Positions 8,591-18,319 of a stretch of 56,722 nucleotides of DNA are shown here, one piece after another. How positions within the stretch are numbered: position 1 is the first letter of the stretch; the number at the start of each line of letters is the position of its first letter. The DNA lies in NCBI GenBank assembly GCA_944385125.1, contig CALWVZ010000006.1, positions 1 to 56,722 on the forward strand, in the 5' to 3' direction. Below the pieces are notes generated by a model. That model did no database searches. It was not told the DNA's origin and saw nothing but the letters and a program-made list of their open reading frames with translations. A program made the translations under genes and the position numbers. The DNA is from an uncultured Oscillospiraceae bacterium (lineage in GTDB: Bacteria > Bacillota > Clostridia > Oscillospirales > Oscillospiraceae).

Positions 8591-9360
8591 CAGCCGAACC
8601 TCCCTGTAATATATGCTTCCGTCCTCTTGTCCCCGGGCTTGGAGAACATGGTCTGGGTATCCCCGAACTCCACCAGCTCCCCCAGCAGGAAAAACGCCGT
8701 ATAGTCGGATATACGCAGGGCCTGCTGCATATTGTGGGTCACCATGATCACGGTATAGCGGTTTTTCAGCTCCATGGCCAGCTCCTCTATTTTAGAGGTG
8801 GATATGGGGTCCAGGGCGCTGGTGCTCTCGTCCATGAGCAGCACCTGCGGCTCTACCGCCAGGGCCCGGGCTATGCATATGCGCTGCTGCTGGCCGCCGG
8901 AGAGGCCCAGGGCGCTCTTGTTCAGCCTGTCCTTTACCTCCTCCCAGATGGCCGCATCCCTCAGGGAGCGCTCCACTATTTCGTCCAGCCGGGCCCGGCT
9001 CCTTATGCCGTGGGTCCGGGGTCCGTAGGCGATATTGTCGTAGATGCTCATGGGGAAGGGATTGGCCTTCTGGAACACCATACCTATCTGTCTGCGCAGG
9101 CTGGTCACATCCACCTCCCTGCCGTAGATGTCCTCGCCTCTGTAGAGCACCTGCCCGTCTATCTTCACTCCCGGCACCAGGTCGTTCATACGGTTGAGTG
9201 TCTTCAGGAAGGTGCTCTTGCCGCAGCCGGAGGGCCCTATCAAGGCGGTGATCCGATTGACCGGGATCTCTATATCTATATCTTTCAGGGCGTGGTTCTC
9301 ACCGTAGTACAAGTTGAGTTTTTTGGACTGGATAATCGTTTTTTCGCTGTTGTCACACAT
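8590..9360 (-). CDS. pstB: phosphate ABC transporter ATP-binding protein
   Basis: ATPase of the high-affinity phosphate importer. The 256-residue protein has Walker [10 protein letters not shown] (about residues 42-50), signature LSGGQQQR and Walker B VLLMDE. In nearly all PstB proteins the Walker B glutamate is followed by Pro (DEP); here it is Ser (DESTSALDP). The catalytic glutamate itself is kept, so the protein is probably active. The D-loop SALD and switch histidine (VTHNMQQA) are present. The ribosome site CAGGAGA lies 7 nt before ATG. Confidence 0.96.
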   Translation of the reverse strand: MCDNSEKTIIQSKKLNLYYGENHALKDIDIEIPVNRITALIGPSGCGKSTFLKTLNRMNDLVPGVKIDGQVLYRGEDIYGREVDVTSLRRQIGMVFQKANPFPMSIYDNIAYGPRTHGIRSRARLDEIVERSLRDAAIWEEVKDRLNKSALGLSGGQQQRICIARALAVEPQVLLMDESTSALDPISTSKIEELAMELKNRYTVIMVTHNMQQALRISDYTAFFLLGELVEFGDTQTMFSKPGDKRTEAYITGRFG

Positions 9361-9377
9361 TTCAGTATCTCCTGCTC

Positions 9378-10274
9378 TCAGTGTTTTTTCAGCTTGCTGC
9401 CCGCCAGCTTGGCGGCGATGTTGATCACAAAGGCGATGGCCAGCAGCACTACAGCCACGGCAAAGGCGGACTCAAAATCGGCCCGCTCCTTGGCATAGTT
9501 GTACAGGGCCACCGTGAGAGTTGCGCCGGAGCTGTCAAAAAGATTCTCAAAAAATTGGCCAAAGCTGTGGCCATATTTTGCCAGACGCATGCCCATGCCG
9601 GCTGTGAACATAAGCACAGCGCTTTCACCAACTATGCGGCCCACCGCCAGGATACAGCCGGTGACAATGCCGTCCACGCTGGAGGGCAGCACCACGGTGC
9701 GCACCATGTGCCACTTACCTCCCCCCAGGGCCAGAGAGCCCTCCCGGTAACTCTGGGGCACTGTTTTCAGGGACTCCTGGGTGGTTCGGATGATAGTGGG
9801 AAGAGTCATCATCACCAGGGAAAAGGCCCCCGCCAGCAGGCTTGTGCCCAGCCCTGCAAACTCGCAGAAGACTATCACGCCCACCAGGGCAAAGATTATG
9901 CTGGGCATGCCCGCCAGGGTCTCGGTTGCAAACTCTATGGCGGATACCAGCTTCCTGTTGCTTGCATACTCCGTCAGATATATGGCGCTGCCCACACCCA
10001 GAGGCAGCACAATTATCAGCGTGGCGATCACCACATACAGGGTGTTTATCAGGGCGGGGAGTATGCCCTCGATGCCCTTTATAACGCTCTCCTCGCTGGA
10101 GAGAAATTGCCAGCTGAGATGGGGAATTCCCCGAAAAAGGATGTAGCCTATCAGGAAAACCAGCAAGGCACAGATGACTGCGGCAGAGGCATACAGCAAA
10201 GAGCGCATGCTCAGGTCATAAGCCCTCCGCCGGCGGGACAGCCCACAGCATATGGACATTTGCTCTCTATCCAT
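9378..10274 (-). CDS. pstA: phosphate ABC transporter permease PstA
   Basis: One of the two membrane subunits of the phosphate channel. 298 residues with about six membrane segments; the first spans roughly residues 25-48. The coupling-loop EAA-type motif that contacts PstB is visible in [23 protein letters not shown]. Ends in a basic tail (KLKKH). The start follows the pstC stop by one base, with AAGGAGG inside the pstC end as ribosome site. Confidence 0.95.
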   Translation of the reverse strand: MDREQMSICCGLSRRRRAYDLSMRSLLYASAAVICALLVFLIGYILFRGIPHLSWQFLSSEESVIKGIEGILPALINTLYVVIATLIIVLPLGVGSAIYLTEYASNRKLVSAIEFATETLAGMPSIIFALVGVIVFCEFAGLGTSLLAGAFSLVMMTLPTIIRTTQESLKTVPQSYREGSLALGGGKWHMVRTVVLPSSVDGIVTGCILAVGRIVGESAVLMFTAGMGMRLAKYGHSFGQFFENLFDSSGATLTVALYNYAKERADFESAFAVAVVLLAIAFVINIAAKLAGSKLKKH

Positions 10275-10275
10275 T

Positions 10276-11247
10276 TCAGCCGTCCTCCTTCCCGCTCTTC
10301 TTTAAAAACAGATTTAGCAGGGCATTTATCAGCATTATAAACAGAAAGAGTACCAGGCCTATAGAAAACAGGGCCTGGCGGTGCAGCCCCCCGGCGTAGC
10401 TCATCTCACCGGCAATGGCTGTGGTGAGGAACTTCACGCTCTTCAAAAGTCCCGGCAGGTTTGCCACGTTTCCCGCCACCATGAGTATTGCCATGGCCTC
10501 GCCTATGGCCCGGCCCACACCCAGCACCACAGCGGCGGCTATGCCGCTCTTGGCCGCCGGGGCAGAAACCCGGAAGTAGGTCTCCAGCTCCGTGGCCCCC
10601 AGAGCCAGGCTGGCCTCCTCATATTCTTTGGGCACGGCCTTGAGGGCCGTCTCGGATACCGAGATGATGCTGGGCAGTATCATTATTGCCAGCACTATCA
10701 CCGCCGCAAGCAGGCTGTCCCCGGCGGGCAGGCCGAAGAGCACCCGTATCCCCGGCACCAACAGCATCATGCCCACCAGGCCGTACACCACGCTGGGTAT
10801 GCCCGCCAGCAGGTCCACCACCTCCCTGATGACCGCCGCAGGTCCGGGCCTGGCCACCTTGGAGAGGAACACCGCCATAAGGAAGCCTATGGGCACGCCG
10901 ATGACTATGGCCCCAGCAGTACCGTAGATACTGGTGAGTATCATGGGCAAAATGCCATAGGCCGGATTCCCGCTCTTATTAGCGGGGTCCCAATCTGCGC
11001 CAAAAAGGAAGGGTATCAGTCCTACCTCCCTGATGGCGGGGATGCCGGATATTACAAGATAGGCGGAGATCACCAGCACAAAGCCCACAGCCACCAGCCC
11101 GCAGATAAGGAAAACAGCCTTCATAAGCTGCTCCATCATATCCTTCAGGCCATGTCTGCCCCGGATGTCCCCGGAGCTGCGGCTTTCTGCTCCCGCCTCG
11201 GAAGAAGCCTTGTTTTCCGCTGCGGCAGTTTTGAGGGGCAGTTCCAT
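10276..11247 (-). CDS. pstC: phosphate ABC transporter permease PstC
   Basis: Second membrane subunit of the phosphate channel, 323 residues. A hydrophilic N-terminal stretch of about 35 residues precedes the first membrane helix (AVFLICGLVAVGFVLVISAY). The coupling motif reads EYEEASLALGATELETYFRVSAP. I chose ATG 11247 (MELPLK) with an AAGGG ribosome site; an open extension to 11367 runs through the intergenic hairpin and is not protein-like. Sits 169 nt downstream of pstS with a hairpin in between. Confidence 0.93.
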   Translation of the reverse strand: MELPLKTAAAENKASSEAGAESRSSGDIRGRHGLKDMMEQLMKAVFLICGLVAVGFVLVISAYLVISGIPAIREVGLIPFLFGADWDPANKSGNPAYGILPMILTSIYGTAGAIVIGVPIGFLMAVFLSKVARPGPAAVIREVVDLLAGIPSVVYGLVGMMLLVPGIRVLFGLPAGDSLLAAVIVLAIMILPSIISVSETALKAVPKEYEEASLALGATELETYFRVSAPAAKSGIAAAVVLGVGRAIGEAMAILMVAGNVANLPGLLKSVKFLTTAIAGEMSYAGGLHRQALFSIGLVLFLFIMLINALLNLFLKKSGKEDG

Positions 11248-11369
11248 TTTACCCTTTTCCCCTTTCAATGATATTGCTCGATTCAAGACACACTCTCTTT
11301 CCAGCTTACAGCCCGACAGTGACGCAGACATCCCTGCATCTGCCAGGCGCATACCTTTACAGGGCAACA

Positions 11370-11390
11370 GCCCCCACTATATGTGGGGGC
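11370..11390 (-). promoter_or_regulatory. intercistronic hairpin between pstS and pstC
   Basis: A perfect 8-bp GC-rich stem (GCCCCCAC with GTGGGGGC, loop TATAT) lies after the pstS stop. It lacks a U-tract, so it looks more like an mRNA 3'-end stabiliser or partial terminator than a full stop. Such elements commonly keep binding-protein mRNA more abundant than permease mRNA. Confidence 0.6.
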
Positions 11391-11416
11391 CGCTGCCATT
11401 TCCTCGGGCTTATTTA

Positions 11417-12301
11417 TCAGCCGTTTGCACTGACGGCTCCGGCGGCGGCGATGATGTCCGCCACCTCGGCGCTCATGGCGTAGTCCAGGAAAGCCTGGGC
11501 AGCGGCGCTGAGCTCAGTGCCTTCAACAGTGACTATCACGAAGGGACGCTGGATGGCGAAGCTGCCGTCGGCTACGGTCTCCTCAGTGGGAGTCACGCCG
11601 TTGACTGCCACGGCCACCACACTGTCATCCACGGCAGAGAGGCTGGCGTAGCCGATTGCGTTGGGGTTGGAGGCCACGTTGCCAATGACGTCGCCGGTGG
11701 AGCTGTACTCGTTGAGGTAGACGCAGGCATCCTCAATGCCCAGTATCTCCTCAAAGGCGGAGCGGGTGCCGGAGGCACTGTCACGGCCCAGGACTGCTAT
11801 CTCGGCGTCGGGTCCACCGACTTCAGACCAGTTGGTGATTTCGCCGGTGTAGATGGCGGCGATCTGCTCGGTAGTCAGGTCGGTGACCGTATTCTCAGGA
11901 TTGATGACCACGGCCACGCCGTCCTTGGCCACAATGTTCTCCACAGCACCCTGTCCCTTCTCGTCATCGGAGAGGGCACGGCTGCTGAGGCCCAGGTCGC
12001 AGGTGCCTGCAAGGACGCCCTCGATGCCGGCGCCGGAACCGCTGCCGGTGTAGTTGATCTGCACGTCGGGATTGATCTCGTTAAAGCCCTCGGTGAGAGC
12101 GGCGATCACGTCGGCCATGGAAGTGGAGCCGTTGACGTTGACGGTGCCGGAGAGCTCTTCGGCGGCAGGTGTTTCCTCTGCGGGAGCTTCGGTGGCGGGG
12201 GCCTGAGTGGCCTCCTCAGCGGCAGGCTCCTCAGCGCCGCAGCCCACCATCATGGTGAGAGCCATAAGGGCCACCAAAGTAAGAACGATAAGCTTTTTCA
12301 T
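11417..12301 (-). CDS. pstS: phosphate-binding lipoprotein PstS
   Basis: Captures phosphate outside the membrane and delivers it to PstCA. The 294-residue protein has a lipoprotein signal ending in MMVGC (lipidated Cys about residue 22), an Ala/Glu/Pro linker, then a PBP-like domain. Phosphate-contact motifs are visible: NGSTSM near the start of the domain and RDSASGTRSAFEE in the second lobe. Start chosen at MKKLIVL (12301), with AAAGGA upstream. First gene of the pstSCAB-phoU operon. Confidence 0.95.
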   Translation of the reverse strand: MKKLIVLTLVALMALTMMVGCGAEEPAAEEATQAPATEAPAEETPAAEELSGTVNVNGSTSMADVIAALTEGFNEINPDVQINYTGSGSGAGIEGVLAGTCDLGLSSRALSDDEKGQGAVENIVAKDGVAVVINPENTVTDLTTEQIAAIYTGEITNWSEVGGPDAEIAVLGRDSASGTRSAFEEILGIEDACVYLNEYSSTGDVIGNVASNPNAIGYASLSAVDDSVVAVAVNGVTPTEETVADGSFAIQRPFVIVTVEGTELSAAAQAFLDYAMSAEVADIIAAAGAVSANG

Positions 12302-12354
12302 TTTCTTTGTTCCTTTCATTTCCTCATAATTCACACTGTGTCTTCCTGACACGC

Positions 12355-12455
12355 CTGTAATTCTAGTTTCTTTTTGTAAAAAGCAAAATCCGGCAGATGT
12401 AAAATAGATTTAATCATTTTGGTTTACATAAGTCATAGATTTTACCGAAACATTA
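12355..12455 (-). promoter_or_regulatory. pstS promoter region with Pho-box-like repeats
   Basis: On the minus strand TAGAAT (about 12365-12360) sits 17 bp after TTTTGC, a promoter with a poor -35. Around it are several TTTACA-like hexamers, including TTTACA and ATTACA/TTTACC pairs spaced 11 bp apart on the plus strand between 12422 and 12456. PhoP boxes in Firmicutes are TTAACA-like hexamers at 11-bp steps, so this may be an activator site; orientation and spacing are imperfect. Confidence 0.35.
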
Positions 12456-12473
12456 CATAGCCCGGCAGGGCGC

Positions 12474-12498
12474 AAAAAAGCCGCCGGAAAACGGCGGC
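12474..12498 (-). terminator. intrinsic terminator (second) downstream of rpsU
   Basis: Stem GCCGCCG with CGGCGGC, followed on the minus strand by six T. It is the second of two tandem terminators between rpsU and pstS. Confidence 0.75.
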
Positions 12499-12573
12499 AA
12501 AACGCAGCCCCGGGCGGTGGTGCAATATGTCCCCCAGGGCGGGAAAGCTCCCGTTCACGGCGGCGGGAAATAT

Positions 12574-12603
12574 AAAAGGCAGCGCTCTGAAGCACTGCCT
12601 TTT
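12574..12603 (-). terminator. intrinsic terminator of rpsU
   Basis: AAAAGGCAG pairs with CTGCCTTTT, with an inner GCT/AGC pair. Lies 24 nt after the rpsU stop. Confidence 0.8.
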
Positions 12604-12626
12604 GCATTCTATTAAATTTATAAAAA

Positions 12627-12812
12627 TCAATAGTAACGCTTGTTTTTGTTCTTGCGTGCGGCCTCGGACTTTTTGCGGCGCTTCACGCTGGGGCTCTGGT
12701 AATACTCCTTTTTTCTCAGGTCGGCCAGAACGCCGGACTTAGCGCAGCTGCGCTTGAATCTCTTAAGAGCGTTGTCCAGAGACTCGTTTTCCTTGACATA
12801 AATTTCAGACAT
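12627..12812 (-). CDS. rpsU: 30S ribosomal protein S21
   Basis: Small basic protein of the 30S subunit that helps mRNA engagement. The 61 residues match S21 along their length: N-terminal [18 protein letters not shown], then a very basic tail ([17 protein letters not shown]). The ribosome site GGAGGGAGGG precedes ATG. It has its own consensus promoter and two terminators, so it is a monocistronic unit although it follows leuS closely. Confidence 0.96.
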   Translation of the reverse strand: MSEIYVKENESLDNALKRFKRSCAKSGVLADLRKKEYYQSPSVKRRKKSEAARKNKNKRYY

Positions 12813-12880
12813 CTATTTCCCTCCCTCCAAATACGCCTTGCGGCGCTTCAAGGGCCAACAAATTGGCTTTTAACATCAGT

Positions 12881-12909
12881 ATTATAACGGCTGAAAAGCC
12901 AATTGTCAA
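12881..12909 (-). promoter_or_regulatory. rpsU promoter, perfect consensus
   Basis: TTGACA (12909-12904), spacer 17 bp, TATAAT (12886-12881) on the minus strand. The -35 begins only 4 nt after the leuS stop. Confidence 0.9.
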
Positions 12910-12912
12910 CAA

Positions 12913-15336
<2,424 letters not shown>

Positions 15337-15408
15337 GATGGATCAACTCTTCCTTTTCTAATTTCTGAATTATCTGTCCGGTGCCGCCCCATTTTGGTCA
15401 AAGCGGAG

Positions 15409-15429
15409 CCCGGGCCCTCAGGGCCCGGG
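15409..15429 (-). promoter_or_regulatory. GC-only hairpin between rsfS and leuS
   Basis: CCCGGGCCC pairs perfectly with GGGCCCGGG across a 3-nt loop. No U-tract follows on either strand. Probably an RNA-processing or stabilising stem in the operon mRNA. Confidence 0.5.
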
Positions 15430-15439
15430 AGCTTCAGCC

Positions 15440-15799
15440 TCAGGGGCTGGGAAGGGATGAGATATCCACCACCTCTGAGTCGCTCCAAAGGCGCTCCAGG
15501 TTGTAGAATTTTCTGGCCTCGTCGGTGAACACATGGACGATGACGCAGCCGAAGTCCATGAGCACCCAGATATCCGAACGCAGGCCCTCCCGGCGTATGG
15601 GGGGCTCGCCGGCCTCGGACAGCTGCTTGTCCACCTCGTCCACCAGGGCTTTTATGTGGGTGGAGGAGCTGCCGTTGCAGATGACGAAGTAGTCGGCCAG
15701 AACTGTTTGCTCCGTGGTCTTCAGCACTTTCACGTCTCTGGCCTTTTTATCGTCCAGAGCTTTTGCGGCTATTGCTGCTATTTGGGCGGGAGTAAGCAT
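15440..15799 (-). CDS. rsfS: ribosome silencing factor RsfS
   Basis: Binds L14 of the 50S subunit and blocks subunit joining during starvation. 119 residues with the RsfS/Iojap core: ADYFVICNGSSSTHIKALVDEV, then SDIWVLMDFGCVIVHVFTDEARKFYNLERLW. I favour ATG 15799 (MLTPAQ) because TGGAGA lies 5 nt upstream; ATG 15811 adds four residues but has a poor ribosome site. Downstream of nadD-yqeK as in most Firmicutes. Confidence 0.93.
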   Translation of the reverse strand: MLTPAQIAAIAAKALDDKKARDVKVLKTTEQTVLADYFVICNGSSSTHIKALVDEVDKQLSEAGEPPIRREGLRSDIWVLMDFGCVIVHVFTDEARKFYNLERLWSDSEVVDISSLPSP

Positions 15800-15870
15800 C
15801 TGATTCTCCATTCTGCCGCCGTGATGCGGCGGCGCACTGTCTGTATCTTGAACTCAATTTAACTGCAGAG

Positions 15871-17034
15871 TCATTGCCGGCCGTTGTACCAGAGGCAGGC
15901 CTCCACCGTGTCCTTATGGGGCTCCACGTTCTGGCGGCGCAGCTCTTCCAGACTCATTTCCAGGCCCAGAGCCAGGGCGGCGTCCAGATCCTCATGGGCC
16001 AGCTCTCTCAGCCGCTCCACCCCTTCAAAGTCCCTGGTGGGCTCTATATAGTCCGCCAGGTATATTATCTTCTCCAGGGTATTCATATCCGGCTTGCCGG
16101 TGGTGTGCCAGCGGATGGCCTGGCTTATCTCCTCCGACACTCCGAAAAGGTCCTTCGCCAGGGCCGCCCCGGTTATGGCGTGGAGCAGCTTTGGATTTCC
16201 TTTCTGGGCGTTGTCGAGAATAATACCATATTTATCGCATAATATCAACTGTTCATCGTAAGAAAGATTCTTTGTTGAATCGTGGAGTATGCCTGCCACG
16301 GCGGCTTTTTCCGGGTCCTCCCCCCAGAGCTTCGCCAGTTGCACCGCCTCGTGCTCGCAGCCGGCGGTATGGGCTATGCGCTCTGAGCTGAGCATGGGTA
16401 TCACCTGGCGGCGCAGCCAGGTCAGCTCCGGCTCCGCCTCATAGTAGCGGCGGCGTATTATCTCGCTGTATACAGCCTCCGGCAGCAGCTCCGAGCCCAG
16501 GCCCAGGCGCAGCCGCTCCCGCACCTCCTCGGAGCTCATAGGCAGGGGCTCATGGCTGAGAAGCAGCGCCTTTGCCGAGTACTTCTCCTCCAGCTCCGCC
16601 TTGAACTGCTCCAGCTCCCGCCGGTCGTCCTCCTCCCGGGAGAGCACCGTGAGCACGCAGTTTTCCAGCAGGTACTGGAACTTGTACCACTGGCAGAAGC
16701 TGAGGAACATGTCCGAGCCCATCACCAGGTACAGCTGGTCCCCGGGATACTTCTGCCTCAGAATGCTCACCGTATCTGCGCTGTAGCTGCGGCCCTCCCG
16801 CTTTATCTCCATGTCCGAGAGCTCTGCTCCAGGGATGTCCCCAAAGGCCAGGCGGCACAGCTCCATGCGCTGCTCCGGGCCGGGGCTGTCCTGGGCCAGC
16901 TCTTTGTGGGGCGGGATATTGGTGGGTATTATCAGGAGCCTGTCCGGCTCCAGCAGTTCCCGGACTGCGGCAGCTGCCTTCACATGGCCCAGATGGGGCG
17001 GGTTGAAGCTGCCGCCGTATATGGCAATTTTCAT
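15871..17034 (-). CDS. nadD: fused nicotinate-nucleotide adenylyltransferase and YqeK HD hydrolase
   Basis: Two enzymes in one 387-residue chain. Residues 1-190 are NadD, which makes deamido-NAD: nucleotidyltransferase motif GGSFNPPHLGH at residues 8-18, and MGSDMFLSFCQW. Residues about 215-385 are a YqeK-type HD phosphohydrolase, a family shown to hydrolyse Ap4A symmetrically: RIAHTAGCEHEAVQLA and the HD pair in AGILHDSTK. In Bacillus these are separate adjacent genes; here no stop separates them. The start overlaps the yhbY stop (ATGA). The fusion occurs in some Clostridia, so it is probably real and not a sequencing artefact. Confidence 0.94.
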   Translation of the reverse strand: MKIAIYGGSFNPPHLGHVKAAAAVRELLEPDRLLIIPTNIPPHKELAQDSPGPEQRMELCRLAFGDIPGAELSDMEIKREGRSYSADTVSILRQKYPGDQLYLVMGSDMFLSFCQWYKFQYLLENCVLTVLSREEDDRRELEQFKAELEEKYSAKALLLSHEPLPMSSEEVRERLRLGLGSELLPEAVYSEIIRRRYYEAEPELTWLRRQVIPMLSSERIAHTAGCEHEAVQLAKLWGEDPEKAAVAGILHDSTKNLSYDEQLILCDKYGIILDNAQKGNPKLLHAITGAALAKDLFGVSEEISQAIRWHTTGKPDMNTLEKIIYLADYIEPTRDFEGVERLRELAHEDLDAALALGLEMSLEELRRQNVEPHKDTVEACLWYNGRQ

Positions 17035-17342
17035 GTCTTTTTCTTGTCCTTCACCAGAACTATTTTAGGCTCTTTCTCGTTGCGCTTATACAGCACGAAC
17101 TTGGTCCCTATCACCTGGACCCCCTCGGCGCCGCACTTTTCGCACAGGGCGTCGCAGGCCTCCCGTGCGGTGAGCATGGAATTTTCCAGCACCCGGCCCT
17201 TTACCAGTTCCCTGGCCTTCAAGGCCGCATTGACGGAGTCCACCAGACTGTCGCTTATCCCGCTCTTTCCCACCTGGATTATGGTGTCCAGCTCCATGGC
17301 CAGGCCTCTCAGCTGGGCACGCTGTTTACTGCTTATCGGCAT
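17031..17342 (-). CDS. yhbY: YhbY-family RNA-binding protein
   Basis: CRM-domain protein that associates with the assembling 50S subunit. 103 residues; typical opening SSKQRAQLRGLAMELDTIIQ followed by VGKSGISDSLVDSVNAAL, and a basic C-terminal tail. The conserved GxxG loop is GKSG. Sits directly upstream of nadD with a 4-nt overlap, the common Firmicutes arrangement. Confidence 0.93.
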   Translation of the reverse strand: MPISSKQRAQLRGLAMELDTIIQVGKSGISDSLVDSVNAALKARELVKGRVLENSMLTAREACDALCEKCGAEGVQVIGTKFVLYKRNEKEPKIVLVKDKKKT

Positions 17343-17378
17343 ATACTTGTCTCTCCATATATAAAAGATGTTTTTTGC

Positions 17379-18284
17379 TTATTTGAACAGGGCCTCCACA
17401 AAGTCTTTGGCTTCAAAGGGCAGCAGATCGTCCACGCCCTCTCCCACGCCGATGAACTTCACCGGCAGCTTCAGCTCGTTGGCTATTGCAAAGACTATGC
17501 CGCCTTTGGCAGTGCCGTCCAGCTTGGTGAGGACAATGCCGGTGAGGCCGGCGGTCTCCAAAAACTGCTTTGCCTGGATGAGGCCGTTCTGGCCGGTGGT
17601 GGCGTCCAGCACCATCAGGGTCTCCACCGAGGCCTCCGGCAGCTCCCGGTCGATAATGCGCCGTATCTTGCCCAGCTCGTTCATCAGGTTCTGCTTGTTG
17701 TGGAGCCTCCCTGCGGTATCTATTATCACCACGTCGCTGCCTCTGGCCCTGGCTGCGCTGAGGCTGTCATACACCACGGCGGCAGGGTCGCTGCCCTCCT
17801 CGTGGCGGACTATCTCCGAGCCGGAGCGCTCCGCCCAGATGCCCAGCTGCTCGGCGGCGGCGGCGCGGAAGGTATCTCCGGCGCAGAGCAGGACCTTCTT
17901 GCCCCGGGAGCTGAGCTGGGCGGCTATCTTGCCGATGGTGGTGGTCTTGCCTACGCCGTTGACTCCCACCATGAGGATGACCGAGGGCTTGGTGTCCAGC
18001 TTCAGCTCCGTGTCCCCCACCTCCAGCAGCTTGCTGAGAAGCTCGATGAGTCCGGCTCTGGCCTCGTAGCCCTTTCTGAAACGGCGCTCCCAGGTCAGCT
18101 TACGCATGGCCTTTATCACCTGGGCGGCGGTGGCGGCCCCCACGTCGGACATCACCAGCAGCTCCTCCAGCTCCTCGTAGAAGTCCTCGCTGTCCGGCTG
18201 ATAGCCCTGGAACAGCTCTTCCAGCTCCTCCATGTTGCTGCGGGTCTTGCTCAGGCCGGAAAATATCTTGTCAAAAAATCCCAT
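17379..18284 (-). CDS. ftsY: signal recognition particle receptor FtsY
   Basis: SRP GTPase that docks ribosome-SRP complexes at the membrane. 301 residues: N-terminal helical N domain, then the G domain with GVNGVGKTTT, DTFRAAAAEQL, DTAGR and TKLDGTAKGG. The long acidic A domain of E. coli FtsY is absent, as usual in Firmicutes; an amphipathic MGFFDKIFSGLSK at the start is the likely membrane contact. Start chosen at 18284 with GGAGAT 7 nt upstream. Follows smc by about 35 nt. Confidence 0.96.
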   Translation of the reverse strand: MGFFDKIFSGLSKTRSNMEELEELFQGYQPDSEDFYEELEELLVMSDVGAATAAQVIKAMRKLTWERRFRKGYEARAGLIELLSKLLEVGDTELKLDTKPSVILMVGVNGVGKTTTIGKIAAQLSSRGKKVLLCAGDTFRAAAAEQLGIWAERSGSEIVRHEEGSDPAAVVYDSLSAARARGSDVVIIDTAGRLHNKQNLMNELGKIRRIIDRELPEASVETLMVLDATTGQNGLIQAKQFLETAGLTGIVLTKLDGTAKGGIVFAIANELKLPVKFIGVGEGVDDLLPFEAKDFVEALFK

Positions 18285-18319
18285 ATGTTTTATCTCCGTT
18301 GCATGTGGGGCCCGGGGCC

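Noticed and set aside
12422-12455. A confident PhoP box
   Set aside because: Hexamers are TTTACA-like at 11-bp steps, but partly on the strand opposite to pstS and broken in register; kept only as a low-confidence regulatory feature.
15337-15439. T-box riboswitch before leuS
   Set aside because: The gap is about 100 nt and holds only a GC-rich hairpin; there is no T-box motif, specifier loop or terminator/antiterminator pair.
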